This document shows, one piece after another, positions 12,410 through 18,295 of a stretch of 18,295 bases of DNA. The first letter of the stretch is position 1, and each line of letters opens with the position of its first letter. A program made the position numbers and the translations under genes. Below the pieces are notes generated by a model, which was given only the letters and a program-made list of their open reading frames with translations, did not search any database and was not told where the DNA came from. Origin of the DNA: Candidatus Roizmanbacteria bacterium UBA6242 (GTDB taxonomy: Bacteria; Patescibacteriota; Microgenomatia; UBA1406; GWC2-37-13); assembly GCA_002440905.1 (NCBI GenBank), contig DJWA01000025.1, positions 1 to 18,295 of the forward strand. Reading direction: 5' to 3'.

Positions 12410-13067
12410 AACAGAAGAACAGAAACTGGAAAAACCACACGGCTTCGAGCTAAAAACTATGAATGGATATAAGCTGGATGAGGTTGTGTCGGCTCTGCAA
12501 AAGGAAATCAGGCGTGGAAATGAACTCATGGCGCAGTATTGGGCGATAGAGATGAATGAATCAGGATTCTGGCGGTATTGCTTTAGACGTATGCAGGTAA
12601 TTGCGGGTGAAGATATTGGGCTTGCCAATCCTGAAGCAATGATTCTGGTAAGTAGTACATTTGGGGCATTGCTGGCACAGGAGCGAATAAAGAAAGTTAC
12701 CCGTGTCGACAATAACATCATTGGATTGATGGCTCTGTATCTTGCCAGAAGTCCCAAATCAAGGCTAGTGGATTATTGGGGTGGTATTATCCTTAAGCGA
12801 AAAGAAAAAGGTTGGATACCTGATATACCGACTTACGCTATTGATCAGCATACTGCTAAGGGTAGAGATATGGGTATGGATGACAATGATTTCTTTAAGG
12901 AGGGCTCAAGAATTAAGAATAAGAAAGTTATTGAAGGCGAAGCTGCAGTTGTGATCCCGAGGGGATTCGAACCCCTGATTCTCTGGCTGAAAACCAGATG
13001 TCCTAGGCCGCTAGACGACGGGACCAGCTTATACATTATAACAATAATTTTAAGTTTTTTAACTTAA
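12402..13067 (+). CDS. Stand-alone MgsA/RarA C-terminal-like protein, 3' end altered by tRNA-Glu
   Basis: The first 180 or so residues resemble the C-terminal helical domain of the replication-associated AAA+ protein MgsA/RarA: DEVVSALQKEIRRGNELMA, FRRMQVIAGEDIGLANPEA and YLARSPKSR match its conserved blocks. The AAA+ ATPase part is absent, as in similar small proteins of phages and mobile elements, so it may bind a replication or recombination complex but cannot hydrolyse ATP itself. From residue 184 onward the frame is read from the strand opposite tRNA-Glu (12952-13025) and looks non-native (VIPRGFEPL...). The natural C-terminus has probably been lost or replaced where the gene meets the tRNA, although homologues often end near this point (EGSRIKN). 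Confidence 0.6.
   Translation: MTETEEQKLEKPHGFELKTMNGYKLDEVVSALQKEIRRGNELMAQYWAIEMNESGFWRYCFRRMQVIAGEDIGLANPEAMILVSSTFGALLAQERIKKVTRVDNNIIGLMALYLARSPKSRLVDYWGGIILKRKEKGWIPDIPTYAIDQHTAKGRDMGMDDNDFFKEGSRIKNKKVIEGEAAVVIPRGFEPLILWLKTRCPRPLDDGTSLYIITIILSFLT
12952..13025 (-). tRNA. tRNA-Glu(UUC)
   Basis: On the minus strand, acceptor GGTCCCG (13025-13019) pairs with CGGGATC (12959-12953), including one G-U, with discriminator A at 12952. The anticodon stem TCTGG/CCAGA holds loop TTTTCAG with anticodon TTC. The T arm AGGGG/CCCCT encloses TTCGAAT. No CCA is encoded, and no terminator follows the 3' end. The gene lies inside the reading frame of the opposite-strand MgsA-C-like gene. Confidence 0.95.
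13035..13043 (-). promoter_or_regulatory. Extended -10 of tRNA-Glu
   Basis: The minus strand carries TGTTATAAT (13043-13035), a perfect extended -10 that ends 9 nt before the tRNA's first base. No good -35 is visible. The tRNA can thus be transcribed without ruvB. Confidence 0.55.
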
Positions 13068-13119
13068 AACGAGTCTACGGTTATTAAGAAAGTAAATCCA
13101 ACAAGTAGTCTATATCCTG

Positions 13120-14172
13120 TTAAAGTAGTTCTTCTTGCTCAAGCTTGTTAATTTTAAGGTGTTTTAAGGCTTTTTGAGTAAGCGATCGACCTCTTGAGGT
13201 TTTTTTTATAAATCCTAATTGAAGCAGATAGGGTTCAATAAATTCTTCGACTGTCCGTTTATCCTCGGCAAGAGATGATGCAATCGTCTCAACTCCTACA
13301 GCAATATTGTCAAACTTATGTGCCAGCAGGTCAAGGTACTGGAGGTCAATATCTGTCAGACCAACCTCGTCTATCTCAAGCAGGTCAAATAGTTTTCCCA
13401 AAAGTTTCTCATCTATTTCAATGTGTTGATCGACTTCCAAAATGTCACGTGCTCTTTTCAAAATGCGGTTTGCCAGTCGGGGAGTCCGTCTTGCTCTGGA
13501 CGCAATCTGCTTGGCGGCCGGTGAGGAAATAGGAATATTAAGAATTTTTGCTGACCGGACTATAATCTGTTCGATTTCAGACTTTTCGTAATAGTCAATC
13601 CTCAAGAGGAGTCCAAACCTATCTCGAAGTGGTGCCGATAATAGGGCAAGTTTGGTGGTTGCGCCTACGATAGTTATTCTTGGCACGGGAAGCCTCACGG
13701 TGCGAGCTGAAGGACCTTTGCCTATGATGATATCCAGAGCATACTCTTCCATCACCGGGTAAAGCATTTCTTCAACTGCCTTCGGAAGGCGGTGTATTTC
13801 GTCAATAAACAAAACGTCATTATCCTTAAGGTTGGTAAGTATCGCCGCTAAATCGCCGGTTTTGGTAATAGTCGCGCCGGATGTTACCTTAATTTCGCCT
13901 TCAAGTTCGTTGGCAACGATATAGGCAAGGGTTGTTTTTCCTATTCCAGGTGGGCCGTAAAACAAGAGGTGTTCGGTATTTTTACCTCTTTTTCGAACCG
14001 CATCAACGAAAAGCTTAAGCGTTTTGACTATATTTTTTTGACCGATATAATCCTTTAGGTGCTTTGGCCTTAAATCTTCAGGCTCCTTTCCTTGTGTTTG
14101 AAGGTTTATGTGGGAATCTTGGGTACTTTTGTGTTTTGATTCTTTTATGTTTCCGGTATCTATAACTACCAT
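13120..14172 (-). CDS. ruvB: Holliday junction branch migration helicase RuvB
   Basis: RuvB is the AAA+ motor that, loaded by RuvA, drives Holliday junctions during recombinational repair. The 350-aa protein contains Walker A GPPGIGKT (73-80), Walker B LFIDEIHR with D124/E125, sensor 1 VGATT (169-173), the arginine-finger region LRDRFG (182-187), and the C-terminal winged helix ending with FIKKTSRGRSLT. Conserved LRPKHLKDYIGQ starts at residue 34, so there is an N-terminal extension of about 20-25 residues rich in Lys, Ser and Gln. The start at 14172 is supported by TAGAAT on the minus strand, 6 nt upstream, giving a leaderless message. tRNA-Glu follows it. ruvA and ruvC are not in the window. 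Confidence 0.97.
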   Translation of the reverse strand: MVVIDTGNIKESKHKSTQDSHINLQTQGKEPEDLRPKHLKDYIGQKNIVKTLKLFVDAVRKRGKNTEHLLFYGPPGIGKTTLAYIVANELEGEIKVTSGATITKTGDLAAILTNLKDNDVLFIDEIHRLPKAVEEMLYPVMEEYALDIIIGKGPSARTVRLPVPRITIVGATTKLALLSAPLRDRFGLLLRIDYYEKSEIEQIIVRSAKILNIPISSPAAKQIASRARRTPRLANRILKRARDILEVDQHIEIDEKLLGKLFDLLEIDEVGLTDIDLQYLDLLAHKFDNIAVGVETIASSLAEDKRTVEEFIEPYLLQLGFIKKTSRGRSLTQKALKHLKINKLEQEELL

Positions 14173-14178
14173 ACAGAC

Positions 14179-14184
14179 ATTCTA
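14179..14184 (-). promoter_or_regulatory. -10 box of ruvB, leaderless layout
   Basis: The minus strand reads TAGAAT, then GTCTGT, then the ATG at 14172. A weak -35 TTAAAT lies 17 nt upstream of it. No Shine-Dalgarno is present. Confidence 0.55.
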
Positions 14185-14297
14185 TCACGAAGCCAATACA
14201 TATTTAACCGGATCGATATTTTAAATACTCTATGCGTTTGTAACCTGAATATAACAATTATAATTTATGATTAACCTCGTCTGAGATCAAGAGTATC

Positions 14298-14666
14298 TTA
14301 CTGAAGCAGATTTTTGATTTTACTCACAAAATGTCCGGGGTCAAGATCGCTTTTGATGATAACTTCAAAACCGAAGCTCTTGATGTCTTCCATCATCTTG
14401 CCGCTCTCCAAATTTGTGATTATCAGGATTTTTTGGCGAAATTTGCTTGGATCCGAAAGTTTAATCTTGTTGAGAATATCAACCGCATTCATTTTTGGAA
14501 GAAGCGAATCTAAAAGAATGAGGCTCCATCCTCCCTCAACTATTTTCTTATAACCCGATTCACCATCCATAACCCATTCAACGGTATATCCGGCCTCCTG
14601 GCTTAAAAGATCGGTGTATATTTTTCCAAAAAGCTCATCGTCTTCTATTAGGAGTATTCTGTTCAT
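14298..14666 (-). CDS. Single-domain response regulator (receiver only)
   Basis: This 122-aa protein is a CheY-like receiver with no output domain. It has the acidic pair D9/D10 in LLIEDDE, phosphoacceptor D53 in LILLDSLLP, the switch residue T84 in ILIITN, and K105 in VIIKSDLD. All catalytic residues are present, so it should be phosphorylated by a histidine kinase, which is not in this window. An upstream in-frame ATG (14699) lies inside the terminator hairpin, so I start at 14666, where TATAAT lies 6 nt upstream. It follows the pilin operon on the same strand, past a terminator, so it is separately transcribed. A link to pilus activity or motility is possible but only by position. Confidence 0.9.
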   Translation of the reverse strand: MNRILLIEDDELFGKIYTDLLSQEAGYTVEWVMDGESGYKKIVEGGWSLILLDSLLPKMNAVDILNKIKLSDPSKFRQKILIITNLESGKMMEDIKSFGFEVIIKSDLDPGHFVSKIKNLLQ

Positions 14667-14672
14667 TTTATA

Positions 14673-14678
14673 ATTATA
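14673..14678 (-). promoter_or_regulatory. -10 box of the response regulator gene, leaderless layout
   Basis: The minus strand reads TATAAT (14678-14673), then TATAAA, then ATG at 14666. It lies just past the T tract of the pilin terminator, which decides the later start codon. Confidence 0.65.
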
Positions 14679-14685
14679 CACGATA

Positions 14686-14720
14686 AAGAAAAACCCCACG
14701 CCTTTTGAGCATGGGGTTTT
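14686..14720 (-). terminator. Intrinsic terminator of the pilin operon
   Basis: A 9-bp stem AAAACCCCA/TGGGGTTTT (14690-14698 and 14712-14720) with a 13-nt loop is read on the minus strand after the pilin stop (14736). The T-rich 3' arm (GGGGTTTTT, then CTTT) gives the U tract. It separates the pilus operon from the response regulator. The symmetric T/A ends would also allow termination in the other direction. Confidence 0.88.
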
Positions 14721-14735
14721 ATTAACTAAAGGTGC

Positions 14736-15182
14736 TTATCTAGTAACGGTAATCGTATTACCGCCTGCGTCAGTGCCTCCAGAAACGGTGACTCTATTCT
14801 GAGCATCACGACTTAAGGAATATCCGGTATTCCACTCGCCGTCACAGGATATGATATTCGGCTGATTAAGCGTTGGAATAACTGGCAAGGCCGGAAGATA
14901 ATTCGTCATCAACTCTCCACAAAGATTTGGGAAATTTGTGCTGTTCAAAACCGTATCGGTGTCCGCTGTCAAGGCTGAAATCTCGCCTGGAAGCTGACCG
15001 TTATTTTCGGCCGTGAACTGATGAACCGCATTCAAGATCTGCAAAACATCAGATCTTTGCCTCGTGGCATTTGCTTGATTGAACTGTCTTGCCGGATTAA
15101 TGGCAATCAGAGTAATGGCAAGCAGGATCGCCAAAATTCCAATTACGACCAAAAGCTCAATCAGCGTAAAACCTTTTTTCAT
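14736..15182 (-). CDS. Type IV (pseudo)pilin, major-pilin-like
   Basis: The 148-aa protein begins with a class III prepilin signal, MKKG|FTLIELLVVIGILAIL, with cleavage after G4 and the conserved Glu at mature position 5. The hydrophobic N-terminal helix is followed by a globular domain with two Cys (FPNLCGEL and IISCDGEW) that may form a disulfide, and a Thr/Gly/Val-rich end. It would be processed by a prepilin peptidase and assembled into a pilus or pseudopilus; neither peptidase nor ATPase genes are in the window. It lies 90 nt downstream of the membrane-anchored gene and directly before a strong terminator, so it is either the last gene of that operon or has its own promoter in the 15183-15272 gap. 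No leaderless -10 is seen. Confidence 0.9.
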   Translation of the reverse strand: MKKGFTLIELLVVIGILAILLAITLIAINPARQFNQANATRQRSDVLQILNAVHQFTAENNGQLPGEISALTADTDTVLNSTNFPNLCGELMTNYLPALPVIPTLNQPNIISCDGEWNTGYSLSRDAQNRVTVSGGTDAGGNTITVTR

Positions 15183-15272
15183 ATTTATTTTGGTAATTTT
15201 TAAATACTAACTAACATTAAAAGTAAAGGATTTACCAAGTGATTTCAACCGGTATTTACTATAGGAAACTAG

Positions 15273-15947
15273 TTATAACTGTGTCATCAAAAGATATATC
15301 AAAATACCTATCAAAATCAAAAAAACAGGTATGAGGTAGGGCAGAATCGATTTATCTTTTGGGGAAGGGTTGACGGGAGTGTAGGTTGCTTCGTTGCCAT
15401 AGGTATTTGTCGGTGAAGCATTATTTGGTCCGGTTATCATGGATTCTTCAACGAGCGAGGCAGCTTTTTTAAGAATATTTGGTGCGCTTTGAATATCCAG
15501 CTTTGTTTCAGGAATAAGTATGTATGGAAGAACCGCCGCAATTGAACAATTATTTTTTTCCAAAAGCGAGTTGAGATTCTGATAAAAAGCTCCATTGAAG
15601 CCGATTGCGTGCATCGAGTCACCCTTCTCGCTTACCTTTGATATGACGTTTTCATAGGGAATATTCTCAATAAAATCCGATAAAACCTTTTCATTGTTTT
15701 TGACAAAATAATTTTCAATCACCGAGCTTTGGTCAACGATCATGTAAGCTGTAGCATTCTGTATTCCGTTTGCTTTCAAGAATGCCTCCAAACTTGTCAA
15801 AAAATTCTGTTCGTCGAATATGTCAAAATACATGACCGAATCCGGGGAAAAAGGGTAAAAAAGAATATTAGCCCCGCTTTCTATATAAAAATAGAAGCCA
15901 TCTTTTGAAAACCATATGAGTATGTTTTTGCTTTGATTATTTTTCAT
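15273..15947 (-). CDS. Membrane-anchored protein of the pilus locus, unrecognised family
   Basis: I chose ATG 15947 because it overlaps the upstream stop as ATGA, like the other genes of this operon. A start at 15962 would add five residues (MARHP). The 224-aa product has a soluble N-terminal part with alternating strands (LIWFSKDGFYFYIES), a Ser/Thr/Pro/Asn-rich linker (about 165-195), and one C-terminal membrane helix (LIPVFLILIGILIYLLM). The layout recalls a cut-down PilM/PilN-type inner-membrane assembly protein, with the soluble part probably facing the cytoplasm, but no signature proves this. It follows two minor pilins and precedes the major pilin, so a role in pilus assembly is likely by context only. 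Confidence 0.7.
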   Translation of the reverse strand: MKNNQSKNILIWFSKDGFYFYIESGANILFYPFSPDSVMYFDIFDEQNFLTSLEAFLKANGIQNATAYMIVDQSSVIENYFVKNNEKVLSDFIENIPYENVISKVSEKGDSMHAIGFNGAFYQNLNSLLEKNNCSIAAVLPYILIPETKLDIQSAPNILKKAASLVEESMITGPNNASPTNTYGNEATYTPVNPSPKDKSILPYLIPVFLILIGILIYLLMTQL

Positions 15948-16321
15948 TGGATGTCTCGCCATGAGATAATTTGCATTATATTTTCATTATAGGTGATATC
16001 GACCTTAATTTTGCGTCGATAGTTCAAGCTCGTGGCCGTGGATTCAAGGGTTTTGTTTGTGTCGTCTCCGGTAACCGTAATAACAGTCTGATAACCGCTT
16101 ATTCCGGCAGGTATTGTCTCACCTTCATAATCGGGATTACGCAATAGTTGAAGCAATGCGTTTTCCATACCGCTTTCAGCCGCGCTCCTCACAAGCCCAG
16201 ATTGCTGAATCACCGAAGTGTTTATGGAATTTGAAATTACAAGTCCTAGGACGGTTGAGATGATTATTATCGACATCGCAACGACGACTATCAGACTAAT
16301 AAGCGTTTGGCCTTTTCTCAT
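15944..16321 (-). CDS. Minor pilin-like protein (PilX/GspK-like), without Glu5
   Basis: The 125-aa protein begins MRKG|QTLISLIVVVAMSIIII, a prepilin-like signal with cleavage after Gly4, a long hydrophobic helix, then SAAESGMENALLQLL, which resembles the AASGMEHA-type motif of PilX-like minor pilins, and a small beta-rich domain. Mature position 5 is Ser rather than the usual Glu, as in GspK/PilX-type tip proteins that do not need to pair with the previous subunit. Its start overlaps the preceding stop as ATGA, and its own stop overlaps the next start in the same way. It probably forms part of a tip or priming complex with the PilW-like and propeller proteins. Confidence 0.75.
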   Translation of the reverse strand: MRKGQTLISLIVVVAMSIIIISTVLGLVISNSINTSVIQQSGLVRSAAESGMENALLQLLRNPDYEGETIPAGISGYQTVITVTGDDTNKTLESTATSLNYRRKIKVDITYNENIMQIISWRDIQ

Positions 16322-16794
16322 CTTAATCCAGCGGTTGTCTCCAAATTAATAACTTCCGATCTGTTGTTGACCTTTCCCTTGCTTTCAATTGTTAAAAATA
16401 TCTTTACCGAGCTTTTTCCTTCAGGTATGCCAATATTTCTAAAAGACAAGCTTGTGATGGTCGAGTTATAGCCGTTTAATGAAATCGCCTCGGTCCCGAC
16501 AACTCTTTCTAATGAACCAGCATTTATCCGGTACAAGACCCCCACGCCGTCAATTGTCATGTAAAGTGATCCTGAAGTTGCGCCAAGTTCGGGTTGGGTT
16601 ATTGAGCTTGCATTATTTACGTCGTATTGTAACTTTGTGAGTATGAAATTTGCGTCCTGGTTCACGGACGCGGTTGCTTCCTCAAGGGTCTTTGTCTTGA
16701 GAGCGCTTACGAATATATCCGTAAAAATGAAGATTAGGATCGAAAATATCCCCATAAATATTATTAGCTCGATCAGAGAAAATGCTTTTTTCAT
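16318..16794 (-). CDS. Minor pilin-like protein (PilW/PulJ-like)
   Basis: The 158-aa protein begins MKKA|FSLIELIIFMGIFSILIF. It has the prepilin pattern with Glu at mature position 5, but Ala rather than Gly at the cleavage site. The segment ATASVNQDANFILTKLQYDVNNAS resembles the PilW/PulJ region just after the helix, followed by a beta-rich domain. It starts in an ATGA overlap with the propeller gene's stop and ends in an ATGA overlap with the next pilin. It likely takes part in a minor-pilin priming or tip complex. Confidence 0.8.
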   Translation of the reverse strand: MKKAFSLIELIIFMGIFSILIFIFTDIFVSALKTKTLEEATASVNQDANFILTKLQYDVNNASSITQPELGATSGSLYMTIDGVGVLYRINAGSLERVVGTEAISLNGYNSTITSLSFRNIGIPEGKSSVKIFLTIESKGKVNNRSEVINLETTAGLR

Positions 16795-18295
16795 GGTGAA
16801 TAGTTAATGGTAATGTCGTAAAGACTTGGCGATTTGGTATTGTCGCTAGAGGAGAAATTGGCTTTGTATCGGAAACACTGGCCTGGGTTAATGTAATAAG
16901 GATCTATTTGTCTATAGGGCACAGCACCCGTCACGAGTCCATCAACGGGTATAAAAAAACTATCGAATGGATTGTCTTTGTCTGGTCCAATGTAAGTGTA
17001 CTGGTCATGGTCACAACTGTCATTAACTTTATTAGCTACCGAAACTTGAAGTTTCAGCTCAGTGTCTACGGGAGTGTTTACAGAAGCTGTAAAACGATTA
17101 AAGGAAGTTTCGGTATCGTTTGTGTACGGCTCAGAAGTAAATGTCCCTCCTGTAATAAATAACCCTCCTGCGCCTCCCAATATGATTTTAAGTTCCGCAT
17201 TGGCATCGCTCGTTATGATATACGAGTATGCATAACCGTTTGACTGCAAGACGGAGGAAACCCCCTTTATACCGGTTGCGTATTGCAAACCACCGCATAA
17301 TGAAAGAGAGCCTGATTCGTTCGAGATATCAACAACCTGGTATTGATTTGTTCCGCCTGAACCGACTATGATCGCCCGGTTGCCGTCAACAACGGTGAGT
17401 CCGGTTGGCTCCATCCCTGACGTGTTGTAGCCGCTAAGTCCACTTACTGATGGGGCAGACTTATTTGAAACGTTCACAATATAAAAGTTACTGATTCCCG
17501 TGACCCAGTTGGTCGCCAAATAGGCTCTTCCCGGGTTTGAGTTTGATGTATCAACATATACGTCAATTCCTGACTGCCCGGTGCCGAGATTCAACCTACC
17601 GACAATTGTAGGGTTTGCAGGATCACTCACGTTTACGATATTCAGCTGATTTGAAGTAGAACCTATAGAAATATATGCATAATCGCCGGCCACCAACACT
17701 TTACTTCCAATGCCGTCAAGCAGAAGACCGGCACCGTTTTTGGCGATAGGTGATGCGTGATTTGTAATGTCGTATATGAGAAATCTTCCGTTGCTTGCGG
17801 TTATATACGCCGTATTATTTTTTACGTATATGCTTTGTCCCTGGACACTACCAGTCCCCAAATTAATCGCTCCTACTTGCTTGTATTTCATGTTTGTCGG
17901 AGGATCGCTATATTGGTTAAGATCAATAATTACTACTTGGCTGCCATTGGTGTCTGTTGTCAAATACGCATAGTCTTCTTCTCCAAAGACGGCATTCGTT
18001 TTGTATCCGTCAAAAGTTGAATTCAGGGTGGCTTGCGGTGGATCTTCCTCTGTTGTTAACGATACCTTTGCAAACGATACTCCAGACGCGTTTTCACCCG
18101 TACCCGTAAATACGCTTCCTTCTATCGCTGTAATCGCATTGGCGACACCCTGTTTTGGAAGATCGGCCTCGACAATCGATTTTGAGGGTATGCACCAGTT
18201 ACCTCCGCCCCCACCGGCGGCAAGAACAACTTCAGCGTCGTTTTCAATTGCCGTGTCTGGAGTGTCGGCAACAGACGTATTTGTCAATATACCCG
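16791..18295 (-). CDS. LVIVD-repeat beta-propeller protein of the pilus locus, 5' end outside the window
   Basis: The frame stays open to the window edge, so the true start is beyond 18295 and an internal TTG at 18287 is not the start. At least 500 residues are visible. The middle has about five LVIVD-type blades, each with a Tyr-rich strand and a VxIxD end (AYLTTDTNGSQVVIIDL, NGRFLIYDITNHASP, NQLNIVNVSDPANPTIV, and so on). The C-terminal 120 residues form a separate domain with two Cys (SCDHDQYTY, PGQCFRYKA). Such propellers probably mediate binding at the cell surface. Its stop overlaps the PilW-like start, so it belongs to the pilus operon and may be a pilin-anchored adhesin at the tip. 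Confidence 0.8.
   Translation of the reverse strand, partial: GILTNTSVADTPDTAIENDAEVVLAAGGGGGNWCIPSKSIVEADLPKQGVANAITAIEGSVFTGTGENASGVSFAKVSLTTEEDPPQATLNSTFDGYKTNAVFGEEDYAYLTTDTNGSQVVIIDLNQYSDPPTNMKYKQVGAINLGTGSVQGQSIYVKNNTAYITASNGRFLIYDITNHASPIAKNGAGLLLDGIGSKVLVAGDYAYISIGSTSNQLNIVNVSDPANPTIVGRLNLGTGQSGIDVYVDTSNSNPGRAYLATNWVTGISNFYIVNVSNKSAPSVSGLSGYNTSGMEPTGLTVVDGNRAIIVGSGGTNQYQVVDISNESGSLSLCGGLQYATGIKGVSSVLQSNGYAYSYIITSDANAELKIILGGAGGLFITGGTFTSEPYTNDTETSFNRFTASVNTPVDTELKLQVSVANKVNDSCDHDQYTYIGPDKDNPFDSFFIPVDGLVTGAVPYRQIDPYYINPGQCFRYKANFSSSDNTKSPSLYDITINYSP

Noticed and set aside
12392..12757. Minus-strand frames opposite the MgsA-C-like and other genes
   Set aside because: They have atypical amino-acid content and no start signals, and overlap clear genes, so they are shadows.
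3325..12950. Integrase, transposase or insertion-sequence ends in the defence region
   Set aside because: No such gene, terminal inverted repeat or target duplication was found by eye; island status rests only on gene content and position.
12952..12981. Second copy of the tRNA-Glu 3' end as an att site
   Set aside because: I looked near 3325-3600 for a match. Only a degenerate CGAGG...CGAACC at about 3534-3544 was seen, too short and gapped to count as a direct repeat.
13048..13069. 9-bp inverted repeat with a 4-nt loop after ruvB
   Set aside because: The stem is all A/T but one pair and no GC-rich core or clear U tract exists. It is likely AT-rich chance, or at best a weak terminator.
14664..14699. 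Response regulator starting at ATG 14699
   Set aside because: It would add 11 residues encoded by the terminator's T tract before the conserved MNRILLIEDD; the -10 box at 14678-14673 also lies downstream of it.
18285..18287. TTG at 18287 as start of the propeller gene
   Set aside because: The frame is open to the window edge and the visible N-terminus lacks a signal or prepilin sequence, so the start lies outside.
1..18295. CRISPR array
   Set aside because: No regularly spaced repeats of 25-40 nt were seen.

Overview
The window looks like a piece of a small-genome, Patescibacteria/CPR-type bacterial chromosome, perhaps close to Microgenomates; this placement is inferred from gene style, not from a marker tree. 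The signs are compact, overlapping genes, an Obg without its C-terminal domain, a type IV pilus locus of the kind common in these genomes, tRNA genes without encoded CCA, almost no Shine-Dalgarno sequences, and promoters whose -10 box sits 6-7 nt before the start codon. TGA is used as an ordinary stop (for example in the SLATT and pilin-like genes), so the code is standard and not the TGA=Gly code of Gracilibacteria.

Layout. (1) 1-3324 is chromosomal housekeeping: the 3' part of tRNA-Thr(UGU), tRNA-Arg(UCU), an unrecognised 186-aa protein, greA (minus) divergent from a HAD phosphatase, a nucleoside 2-deoxyribosyltransferase-like gene (minus) divergent from obg. (2) 3325-12950 is an accessory defence region. 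One tightly packed minus-strand operon reads hsdM (with an extra N-terminal MerR-type HTH), hsdS, a cGAS/DncV-like nucleotidyltransferase (CD-NTase), a two-TM SLATT effector, hsdR, a YgjP/DUF45 zinc metalloprotease, and an unrecognised 207-aa protein. A two-gene CBASS (CD-NTase plus SLATT) is thus nested between the specificity and restriction subunits of a type I R-M system. Divergent from hsdM are a 48-aa basic ORF and a stand-alone MgsA/RarA C-terminal-like gene whose frame runs into the antisense strand of tRNA-Glu(UUC). (3) 12952-18295 returns to chromosomal genes on the minus strand: tRNA-Glu, ruvB, a single-domain response regulator, then a type IV pilus/pseudopilus operon made of an LVIVD beta-propeller protein (cut by the window edge), a PilW-like and a PilX-like minor pilin, a membrane-anchored protein, and the major pilin followed by a strong intrinsic terminator.

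How it fits together. HsdM, HsdS and HsdR would methylate or cut DNA at a bipartite site. The CD-NTase would make a cyclic oligonucleotide on infection that opens the SLATT membrane effector. All of these share one predicted leader and coupled start codons, so R-M and CBASS doses are likely linked. The region has no integrase, transposase or clear flanking direct repeats, so its boundaries are inferred. The strongest observations are the CBASS nested in an hsd operon, the HTH-fused HsdM with a tandem repeat upstream of its promoter, the unknown last operon gene, and the uniform leaderless promoter layout of seven host genes, which the defence operon does not share.
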